Shown here one piece after another: positions 1 through 5,036 of a stretch of 16,153 nt of DNA (its first letter is position 1; every line of letters starts with the position of its first letter). The notes below the pieces were generated by a model. That model searched no databases. It saw only the letters and a program-made list of their open reading frames with translations, and had not been told where the DNA came from. Position numbers and translations under genes: made by a program. This DNA comes from Bacteroidales bacterium (GTDB lineage: Bacteria > Bacteroidota > Bacteroidia > Bacteroidales > Paludibacteraceae). The DNA lies in the NCBI GenBank assembly GCA_900766775.1, contig CAAFXN010000142.1, positions 1 to 16,153 on the forward strand. The letters are read 5' to 3'.

Positions 1-1
1 G

Positions 2-118
2 AACAAGTGGCTGGAGGCTCGAATGGAGTGGGACAAAGAGGTTACTCCGGAGTTCATGCGCATGCTGACGCGCTATCAGGACCTCTTCATCAGTGAGCAA
101 GTGCAAGTGAAACGCTAA
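2..118 (+). CDS. C-terminal fragment of an upstream phage gene, function unknown
   Basis: An open frame enters from the left edge and ends at TAA 116-118, giving 38 residues that end in SEQVQVKR. It is rich in charged and aromatic residues (for example a TRYQDLFI stretch) and looks like a helical C-terminus. It lies 13 bases before the prohead protease and in the same direction, so it is probably the last part of a head-module gene. I do not recognise the family: a portal, head-morphogenesis or small neck protein would all fit the position, but the fragment is too short to decide. Confidence 0.6.
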   Translation, partial: NKWLEARMEWDKEVTPEFMRMLTRYQDLFISEQVQVKR

Positions 119-131
119 GTGTACAGGCATT

Positions 132-1025
132 ATGACAAAGCATCATACTTTTGTATTATCGGACAGCCGTCGTGTGAACAGTTACGGTTTCCGGATTGAT
201 TTGTCCGGGATGGACTTGTCTCGTTTTCGTTCGAACCCCGTGATGTTGTATCAGCATGATACGGAGCGCGTCATCGGCCGTTGGGAGGGTTTGCGTATAG
301 AGAAGGGTCTTCTGTTGGCGGAGGCTGTGTTCGACGAGTCGGACGCGCAGGCTCAGGAGGTGGCTCGCAAGGTGGAAGAGGGTTTCCTGAAAGGCTGCAG
401 CATAGGTCTGATGGTGCGTGCGATGGAGGAGACGGATGGCGAAAGCGTAGCGACGCGCTCGGAACTCTTCGAGGCGAGCATTGTGAGTGTGCCTTCGGAC
501 GCGGGGGCAGTGCGGCTCTATGACGAGAACCACAAGATATTGAGTGCAGAGGCACTCTATATGCAATTTTCAATAACTAACCCAAAAAATCATGAACAGA
601 TGGAAAGAATTGAACAACTTGAGGCGACTGTGGCTGAGCAGAATAGCCGCATCGCTACAATGGCTTCTGAGGTAGAGCACCTTCGTCAGGAGAACGAGCA
701 GTTGCACTCAGAGCGTGTGGAGATGCTGCTTCGTGCCGCCGTGGATGACGGTCGTATTCGCGAGAGCGAGCGTGTGCACTTTGAGAGGCTGGCACAGTCG
801 GACTACGAGACGGTGCGTGCGTTGCTGGACGGCATGGTGCCGGGCGTTGCGGGAGCGCAGCGACCAGCCACGCTGAGCGGAATGATGCAGCATGCCCCCA
901 AGGCGGAGGACGAGCGCAGCGGATGGTCGTACCTCGAATGGTCGAAGAAAGACCCGGAGGGGCTGAGACGCATGCGCACAGAGCAGCCGGAGCGCTTTGA
1001 GGAACTGGCTGCAGGACGGGCGTGA
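132..1025 (+). CDS. Prohead maturation protease with C-terminal scaffold-like coiled coil
   Basis: This 297-residue protein is probably the serine protease that processes the procapsid. Residues 1-135 fit the HK97/U35-type prohead protease fold: His42 in a YQHD motif, Ser90 in KGCSIGL, and an acidic residue in ELFEASIVSVP (about 111-121), the usual order of catalytic motifs. From about 155 to 195 there is a heptad-like coiled coil (EQLEATVAEQ, VEHLRQENEQL). The tail is charged and helical, with SYLEWSKKDPEGL at about 266-278. Protease followed by an assembly-core domain is known in phages, so this is probably a fused protease-scaffold. It precedes the capsid gene directly, as expected. The ATG at 132 has no clear Shine-Dalgarno, as is usual in Bacteroidota. 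The catalytic residues are assigned by motif only. Confidence 0.85.
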   Translation: MTKHHTFVLSDSRRVNSYGFRIDLSGMDLSRFRSNPVMLYQHDTERVIGRWEGLRIEKGLLLAEAVFDESDAQAQEVARKVEEGFLKGCSIGLMVRAMEETDGESVATRSELFEASIVSVPSDAGAVRLYDENHKILSAEALYMQFSITNPKNHEQMERIEQLEATVAEQNSRIATMASEVEHLRQENEQLHSERVEMLLRAAVDDGRIRESERVHFERLAQSDYETVRALLDGMVPGVAGAQRPATLSGMMQHAPKAEDERSGWSYLEWSKKDPEGLRRMRTEQPERFEELAAGRA

Positions 1026-1039
1026 GGCGATGAAAGCCG

Positions 1040-1076
1040 TTTAATCACTATTTAATCACTATTTAATAACCCTTTA
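1040..1076 (+). repeat. 11-bp tandem repeat in the protease-capsid gap
   Basis: The word TTTAATCACTA occurs twice in tandem (1040-1050, 1051-1061), followed by degraded copies TTTAATAACCC and TTTAATTCAAT. It forms an AT-rich leader just before the major capsid gene. The same 11-bp period recurs near 10920 and 13930. Confidence 0.7.
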
Positions 1077-1090
1077 ATTCAATTACAACT

Positions 1091-1951
1091 ATGGAAAGTC
1101 CATTTCAACAAATCTTTACCGATGTCCTTTTGAAGAAACTCTATCCGGAGGGCAGTTGGCTGAACCGCTTCGGCAATTTCGATGCGTTTGTGCATGCGAA
1201 CACGATTAACCTGAGCGAGATAGGCGCGGAGCCGGAGGTGGTGAAAGACAATAACACCTGGCCTCTCACTCCTGCGCAGCGCACGGATACGGGTATCGCC
1301 ATTCCATTGGCAACCTTTGACACGAAGCCTACGCACATCACGAATGTAGAGGAGTTGGAGACCAACTACTCGAAGACGGAGAGCGCGGTGGAGCAGCATG
1401 TGGCAGCGCTTCGCAACCAAGTATGCAAGTCCGCTGCGTACAACATCGCTCCTGCCAAGCACAGCGTGGATACCCCTGTGCTGAAGACGAGCGGTGCAGA
1501 CCGCGGGGACGGCAACCGTCGTCTGACCTATGCGGATGTGCTGGCACTTCGCAAGGAGTTCAACAAGGCGAACATGCCGATGGAGGGTCGTGTGCTGCTG
1601 CTCTCTTCGGACCATGAGGCCGACCTGATGTTGGAGGATTCTGACCGCTATAACGCCGTTATGCAGAGCGGCAAGATTGCGGGCTTCGATGTGTATGTGG
1701 AGAACCGCACCCCGTTCTACACGGAGTCGGGCAATAAGAGTGCCGCCACCGCCACAGAGGGTCAGCAGTCGAGTATCGCCTTTGTGGCGAGCGAGACGAT
1801 GCGCGCGATGGGCGATGTGAAAGGCGAGCCCGAGGAGCGCTGGGCAGAGTATCGAGGATGGGTCTTCGGCGCACAGATACGCTTTGTGGCGCAGGCTTTG
1901 CGCAACAAGGGTATCGCCGCCATCATCGACGCCAAGGCAGCAGCGGAGTGA
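1091..1951 (+). CDS. Major capsid protein
   Basis: This 286-residue protein directly follows the prohead protease and precedes the tail sheath, the position of the major head subunit. Its length is in the range of Mu gpT-like and HK97-fold coat proteins. The N-terminus (SPFQQIFTDVLLKKLYPEGSW) would be the arm. The middle region around NTWPLTPAQRTDTGIAIPLAT and the helical NVEELETNYSKTESAVEQH fit an HK97 fold with spine helix, and LTYADVLALRKEFNKANMP followed by GRVLLLSSDHEADLM resembles the usual order-of-domains seen in coat proteins. The fold call is inference from position, length and pattern, without an alignment. The start at 1091 follows an AT-rich leader. The C-terminus ends in an alanine-rich tail. 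Confidence 0.78.
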   Translation: MESPFQQIFTDVLLKKLYPEGSWLNRFGNFDAFVHANTINLSEIGAEPEVVKDNNTWPLTPAQRTDTGIAIPLATFDTKPTHITNVEELETNYSKTESAVEQHVAALRNQVCKSAAYNIAPAKHSVDTPVLKTSGADRGDGNRRLTYADVLALRKEFNKANMPMEGRVLLLSSDHEADLMLEDSDRYNAVMQSGKIAGFDVYVENRTPFYTESGNKSAATATEGQQSSIAFVASETMRAMGDVKGEPEERWAEYRGWVFGAQIRFVAQALRNKGIAAIIDAKAAAE

Positions 1952-1990
1952 ACGAAGTAACGCTATAAAGTAATAGGTAATAAGTAATAG

Positions 1991-2024
1991 GTAATATTCA
2001 CTGTGGGATATTAACTATTAACTA
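1991..2024 (+). repeat. Dispersed intergenic element, copy 1
   Basis: The stretch reads GTAATATTCACTGTGGGATA and then TTAACTATTAACTA. Closely matching copies lie at 4424-4458 and 9689-9720, each preceded by TAATA(G/A)G-type heptads. All three are in gaps between structural genes on the same strand. Confidence 0.8.
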
Positions 2025-2130
2025 TTACTTATTACCGAGCGAAGCGAGATATTACCTATTACCGAGCGAAGCGAGATATTACTTATTACAGCCCGAAGGG
2101 CGAATTACTTATTACCTCGCGCAGCGAGAA
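2024..2130 (+). repeat. 27-bp tandem array with constant AT half and variable GC core
   Basis: Four tandem units (2024-2050, 2051-2077, 2078-2103, 2104-2130) each begin with ATTAC(T/C)TATTAC and continue with a GC-rich core. Cores 1 and 2 are the mirror-symmetric GAGCGAAGCGAG. Core 3 is a small hairpin, GCCC-GAA-GGGC. Core 4 is a hairpin, CTCGC-GCA-GCGAG. The array sits between the capsid and sheath genes in a gap of about 200 bases that holds no credible gene. Confidence 0.8.
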
Positions 2131-2154
2131 ATTACCCATTAAAACGATAAAAAT

Positions 2155-3240
2155 ATGTCATTACCTAATGTAAGTATCAATTTTAAGAACGGTTCTCTCG
2201 GTTCTGTGGTGCCGAGTGCGGACGGCGTGGTAGGCGTTGGGGTAGGCAAGAGCAGCCTTGTGGGTACCGAAGAGGCGAAGGTCTTCTACGGCTCGACGGC
2301 GTTTGCCGCCGAAAAAGACAACCCCGAGTTGCTTGCGTTTGCCAAGGCGTTCTATGCCAACGCCGGCGAGGGCGCGGAACTATGGGTGTACAACTTCGGC
2401 GGTCCGAATCAGAACTCCACGAGTTTCGAGACGAGTATCCGTTACTTGGTAGAGAAGAGCGGCTTTCGCGTGCGCACCGTGGCGCTGTGTATCGACCATA
2501 CATACACCAGCCTCGACGAACATCTGGATGTGGCGCAGTTGTTTTGCGACCAAGTGCTGCAGAGTTACCACCTGCCGGTGATATGTCTGATAAATGTAGA
2601 GAACTGCGACTCCTACGACGCGTTCCCGGACTTGACAGCGAAGAACTACGACCGCGTGGCGGTATGTTGCTCGAACGACTTGGGTGCCATAGCGGGTCGG
2701 ATAGCGGCTTCGAGTGTGGAGACCCATATCGGCCGTGTGCGGGACGGTGCGCTGAAACTCGCGGACAGGACCTACGACGACGAGGCCATGCAGGACCTGA
2801 ACAACAAAGGCTATATCACCCTGCGCACCTATGCGGGCAAGGACGGCTATTTCTTCACGGACGACCATATGGCATGCGCCGAGACGAGCGATTTCCACTC
2901 GTTGGCTCGTCGTCGCGTGATAGACAAGGCGTATCGCTGTGCGTACACGGTGCTGCTGGAGTATGTGAACGACAACCTGCCCGTAACCTCGGAGGGCTGT
3001 ATCACCGCCATGGCCGCCAAAGCCATTGAGCAGGAGGTGGCACGGTATATCTACAACAGCATGACCGCCGAGGGCAACCTGAGTGTGGACGAGAGCGACT
3101 CGACGGACATGGGCGTGAAGGTGTCGGTGGACACGACCAACGACTTCGTAGCGACCAACCGGCTGAATGTAACCATCAGCGTGAAGCCCTATGGCTACGC
3201 GAAGTACATCAGTGTGGACCTCGGGTTCCTGAAAGAGTAA
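2155..3240 (+). CDS. Contractile tail sheath protein (DUF2586-like)
   Basis: This 361-residue protein matches my memory of the DUF2586 family, found in Bacteroidota myoviruses in the sheath position. Features seen are the N-terminal SLPNVSINFKNGSLG, a Gly/Val-rich first domain (DGVVGVGVGKSS), a middle Rossmann-like stretch with hydrophobic strands (RVRTVALCIDHTY, LPVICLINVEN, RVAVCCSNDLGAIAGRIAAS), and a C-terminal domain ending in NVTISVKPYGYAKYISVDLGF, typical of the sheath C-terminal arm. Tail tube, chaperone and tape measure follow in the order usual for contractile tails. In the virion it would wrap the tube and contract on injection. It is shorter than T4 gp18, close to P2 and Mu sheaths. 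The ATG at 2155 is preceded by the repeat array and an A-rich leader. Confidence 0.82.
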   Translation: MSLPNVSINFKNGSLGSVVPSADGVVGVGVGKSSLVGTEEAKVFYGSTAFAAEKDNPELLAFAKAFYANAGEGAELWVYNFGGPNQNSTSFETSIRYLVEKSGFRVRTVALCIDHTYTSLDEHLDVAQLFCDQVLQSYHLPVICLINVENCDSYDAFPDLTAKNYDRVAVCCSNDLGAIAGRIAASSVETHIGRVRDGALKLADRTYDDEAMQDLNNKGYITLRTYAGKDGYFFTDDHMACAETSDFHSLARRRVIDKAYRCAYTVLLEYVNDNLPVTSEGCITAMAAKAIEQEVARYIYNSMTAEGNLSVDESDSTDMGVKVSVDTTNDFVATNRLNVTISVKPYGYAKYISVDLGFLKE

Positions 3241-3250
3241 CTGAAAGAAA

Positions 3251-3263
3251 GCCTCGGCGAGGC
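3251..3263. repeat. Short GC hairpin downstream of the sheath gene
   Basis: GCCTCG-G-CGAGGC is a perfect 6-bp inverted repeat just after the sheath stop. It is not followed by a T-run, so it is not a standard terminator. Nearby, GAGCGAAGCGA (3273-3283) repeats the word found in the 27-bp array, and GAAGTTTCT occurs twice before the tube gene. Confidence 0.6.
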
Positions 3264-3329
3264 TGTACACGGAGCGAAGCGAAGTTTCTTACACGAAGTT
3301 TCTAATTAACAAGTTAAACAAACGAGACA

Positions 3330-3761
3330 ATGGCACTAATCAACGGACGACAATACGAGTGGGCGGACATCACGATTCAGATGGGTGGTAGGATTATCAC
3401 GGGCGCCCGCGGCATCTCCTACAAGGAGAGCCAAGACAAAGAACTGCTGTACGGCAAGGGGAACATGCCGCTGAGTATTCAGAAGGGGAACAAGAAGTTT
3501 GAGGGCAGTTTGACATTGCTCCAGACGGAACTGGAGACCCTGAAGGAGTTGGGACGCAGCGTGCATGGCCGTGCCACGGTGCTGGACCTGAACATGACCC
3601 TTGTGGTCAGTTACGGCAACCCTGCACAAGGCGATGTGATGCTGACGGATGTGCTGCATAATGTGCAGTTCACCGAGACGGAGAAGAGCATGAAGCAGGG
3701 CGACATGTACATGGAGGTATCGCTGCCCTTTATCTGCACCGACATCCAACAGGCGGTGTAG
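3330..3761 (+). CDS. Tail tube protein
   Basis: This 143-residue protein lies directly after the sheath, where the tube gene is placed in contractile-tailed phages. The pattern is a beta-rich single domain: MALINGRQYEWADITIQMGG, then ITGARGISYKESQDKELLYG, then a GNKKFEGSLTLLQTELETL helix, and a C-terminal strand pair around NVQFTETEKSMKQGDMYMEV. Similar layouts occur in Mu/XkdM-type tube proteins, where the central loop and helix pack between hexamer rings. Length fits (about 140-175 residues in the family). The call comes from position and pattern, not an alignment. Confidence 0.78.
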   Translation: MALINGRQYEWADITIQMGGRIITGARGISYKESQDKELLYGKGNMPLSIQKGNKKFEGSLTLLQTELETLKELGRSVHGRATVLDLNMTLVVSYGNPAQGDVMLTDVLHNVQFTETEKSMKQGDMYMEVSLPFICTDIQQAV

Positions 3762-3765
3762 TTTT

Positions 3766-3887
3766 GGATTAAGGATGAAGGACACAGGATGAAAGACTAA
3801 AAAGAATTGACTCTGAGGGTGCGGCATGGAGACAGCACCTCCTTGAAAACTAATAGACGAAGGTCATCTGTCCTTCATCCTTCATCC
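3766..3887. repeat. 19-bp imperfect inverted repeat with long loop
   Basis: GGATTAAGGATGAAGGACA (3766-3784) is complementary, with one mismatch, to TGTCCTTCATCCTTCATCC (3869-3887). The arms are built from the heptad GGATGAA and its complement, and are separated by 84 bases. The arms flank a stretch with no credible gene between the tail tube and the tail chaperone. Confidence 0.75.
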
Positions 3888-3902
3888 AAATAGGCTGTAT
3901 AC

Positions 3903-3921
3903 CGCGGGCGAGACGCCCGCG
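3903..3921. repeat. Strong GC hairpin before the tail chaperone
   Basis: CGCGGGCG-AGA-CGCCCGCG is a perfect 8-bp stem with a 3-base loop, about 40 bases before the chaperone start. No T-run follows. It could pause transcription, protect mRNA ends, or be another member of the GC-hairpin words seen in these gaps. Confidence 0.75.
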
Positions 3922-3962
3922 TCCCCGGTTACGAAGTTATTAACCAATTAAGAATTACGATT

Positions 3963-4256
3963 ATGGAATTTAGCAAAGAACAGATAGACGGCTTCAAGAA
4001 GAAGCACGGCGAGGTCTTTAAGATTAGCGTGGAGAGCGGTGAGAGTTGCCTGCTCCGCAAGCCTAATCGCAAGGAACTGAGTTACGCGTCGATGGCGGGA
4101 AAGAACGACCCGCTGAAGTTCAACGAGATGATACTGAACGCCTGCTGGTTGGCAGGCGACGAGGCTATCAAGAGCGATGACACGCTTTTCTTGAGCGCGA
4201 GTGCGAAGATAGCCGATATCATCGAGGTGAAGCAGGCAGAACTGGAAAAGTTATAA
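3963..4256 (+). CDS. Tail assembly chaperone (lambda gpG-like role)
   Basis: This 97-residue acidic protein sits between the tail tube and the tape measure, the standard place of the tail assembly chaperone. It reads as a small domain with RKPNRKELSYASMAGK followed by DPLKFNEMILNACWLAGDE and an end-helix IADIIEVKQAELEKL. I recall this pattern from Bacteroidota phage proteins often left as hypothetical. Such chaperones coat the tape measure during tail assembly and are not part of the virion. In many phages a frameshift near the end makes an extended product. Here a second open frame overlaps and continues for about 50 codons (see 4292-4420). The ATG at 3963 is preceded by an AT-rich leader. 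Confidence 0.72.
   Translation: MEFSKEQIDGFKKKHGEVFKISVESGESCLLRKPNRKELSYASMAGKNDPLKFNEMILNACWLAGDEAIKSDDTLFLSASAKIADIIEVKQAELEKL
4244..4250 (+). promoter_or_regulatory. Possible -1 frameshift site at the end of the tail chaperone gene
   Basis: GGAAAAG lies two codons before the chaperone stop (read GAA AAG TTA TAA). A -1 shift here would enter the frame that runs to TAA 4418-4420 with no stop between. It resembles the lambda gpG/gpGT site GGGAAAG, but the register (G GAA AAG) is not the canonical X XXY YYZ. This is tentative. Confidence 0.3.
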
Positions 4257-4291
4257 GGGCTGCCGAGGTACACGAGGGGGAGACGGTGCGT

Positions 4292-4420
4292 ATGGTGAAC
4301 GCGCAGTTGCGCTACTACATGCACATCTCCGACCCCGACAGCCTGAGCGACGAGGAATGGGCGATGGCGCTCAGAGACCTCGAATGGATACGACGGACGG
4401 AAGCGGGTGATAATAAGTAA
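4292..4420 (+). CDS. Small second-frame ORF of the tail chaperone locus
   Basis: From ATG 4292 this frame encodes 42 residues (MVNAQLRYYMHISDPDSLSD onward, ending GDNK). The frame is also open upstream, across the chaperone stop, and reads RAAEVHEGETVRMVN, which looks coding. It contains an acidic SDEEWAMALRDLEWIRR helix. Position, size and acidic helical character match the downstream frame of gpG/gpGT-type loci, so it may be made as a -1 fusion with the chaperone. It could also be initiated alone at 4292 or at GTG 4286. No Shine-Dalgarno is visible. Confidence 0.5.
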   Translation: MVNAQLRYYMHISDPDSLSDEEWAMALRDLEWIRRTEAGDNK

Positions 4421-4423
4421 TAG

Positions 4424-4458
4424 GTAATATGCACTGTGGGATATTAACTATTAACTAT
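4424..4458 (+). repeat. Dispersed intergenic element, copy 2
   Basis: GTAATATGCACTGTGGGATA followed by TTAACTATTAACTAT matches 1991-2024 and 9689-9720 with few changes. It begins a few bases after the stop of the small chaperone-locus ORF. Confidence 0.8.
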
Positions 4459-4480
4459 CAACTATTAACTATAAACTATT
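4446..4480 (+). repeat. AACTATT heptanucleotide repeat
   Basis: About five copies of AACTATT, with variants AACTATC and AACTATA, run in tandem between the chaperone locus and the end of the minus-strand membrane gene, overlapping its last codon. It is one of several 7-bp repeats in these gaps. Confidence 0.8.
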
Positions 4481-4724
4481 CCTTGTAGGATTCCGTCGTT
4501 AGTTTGACCTCCATCTCTTGATTGCGGCGCATATTCTCTTCGCGCTTGCGGTCTTGCAGGCGTTGTTGCTCATCCGCCTCTTTCGACACGTTCTTCCCAA
4601 AGATGAAGTGCACCGATGTGGAATGGTCCTTACTGCCATACCGGTAAGCCCCTATGTAAATCATTATAAGAAAGAGAACTATCGGGATACCGATGAGTAC
4701 GAAAAGAAGAATAGAGATAGCCAT
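4476..4724 (-). CDS. Small membrane protein, minus strand inside late operon
   Basis: This 82-residue protein has an N-terminal hydrophobic segment (about residues 4-26, ILLFVLIGIPIVLFLIMIYI) followed by a charged, Gln/Arg/Glu-rich tail likely to form a cytoplasmic helix (DEQQRLQDRKREENMRRNQE). It starts with ATG at 4722-4724 and ends with TAG at 4476-4478. It lies 37 bases downstream of a second small membrane gene on the same strand, and both probably share the promoter at 5002-5033. It runs against every neighbouring structural gene, which suggests cargo expressed in the lysogen, such as exclusion or another host-altering function. I recognise no family. A + strand frame across the same bases is a weaker candidate because the hydrophobic segment and promoter favour the minus strand. 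Confidence 0.6.
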   Translation of the reverse strand: MAISILLFVLIGIPIVLFLIMIYIGAYRYGSKDHSTSVHFIFGKNVSKEADEQQRLQDRKREENMRRNQEMEVKLTTESYKE

Positions 4725-4761
4725 AGCGCATTAGGTTATTGATGATGCAACAAAGGGGGTA

Positions 4762-4974
4762 TTAGGATTCTTCCTGTTTTTCCCCAACTACGATGTGTAT
4801 ATCATGCTTAGCATCCTCAGGATGATTTCTCAACCATATAGTGCCATGATAATCATCCTTTCTGTCCGGATGAATCAGGCTTTCTATCAGACACGCGACA
4901 AACATAACAAGGGTGTACAAGATAGGAACGACAACTACTATGGCGAGAATAATGGCAAGAATAAGGTAAATCAT
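4762..4974 (-). CDS. Small membrane protein with its own promoter, minus strand
   Basis: From the ATG at 4972-4974 this encodes 70 residues. A long hydrophobic stretch (about residues 2-32, IYLILAIILAIVVVVPILYT then LVMFVACLIESL) could span the membrane once or as a hairpin. A polar tail with HPDRKDDYHG and VVGEKQEES follows. An in-frame TTG at 5004 would add ten residues but lies inside the -7 promoter box, so the ATG is the better start. The promoter match at 5002-5033 would give a leader of roughly 20 bases. It is followed by the other small membrane gene. I know no family for it. Phage membrane proteins of this size are often exclusion factors, but that is inference only. Confidence 0.65.
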   Translation of the reverse strand: MIYLILAIILAIVVVVPILYTLVMFVACLIESLIHPDRKDDYHGTIWLRNHPEDAKHDIHIVVGEKQEES

Positions 4975-5001
4975 AGTATCCGTGTTTTTGGATTTCTGCC
5001 G

Positions 5002-5033
5002 CAAAGGTACAAATAAACATCGAAATATCCAAA
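5002..5033 (-). promoter_or_regulatory. Bacteroidota-type promoter for the minus-strand membrane genes
   Basis: Read on the minus strand, TTTG (5030-5033) is followed by exactly 20 bases and then TACCTTTG (5002-5009). This matches the Bacteroidota primary-sigma consensus TTTG-N19..21-TAnnTTTG. Transcription would start near 4996, about 20 bases before the ATG at 4974. The -33 box ends four bases short of the tape-measure start (5037), so the promoter occupies the tape-measure leader in antisense. Confidence 0.75.
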
Positions 5034-5036
5034 CAA

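Noticed and set aside
2024..2130. CRISPR-like array
   Set aside because: The units repeat every 27 bp with a 12-base constant word and 12-14-base cores, two of which are identical. Real spacers are about 30 bases and unique, and no cas genes are in view.
2380..3270. Long minus-strand frame opposite the sheath gene
   Set aside because: It is the antisense shadow of a GC-rich coding gene, His/Val-rich with no domain pattern, while the sheath frame is well supported.
4518..5016. Plus-strand small frames opposite the two membrane genes
   Set aside because: They lack hydrophobic or domain patterns, while the minus-strand frames have membrane segments and a consensus promoter.
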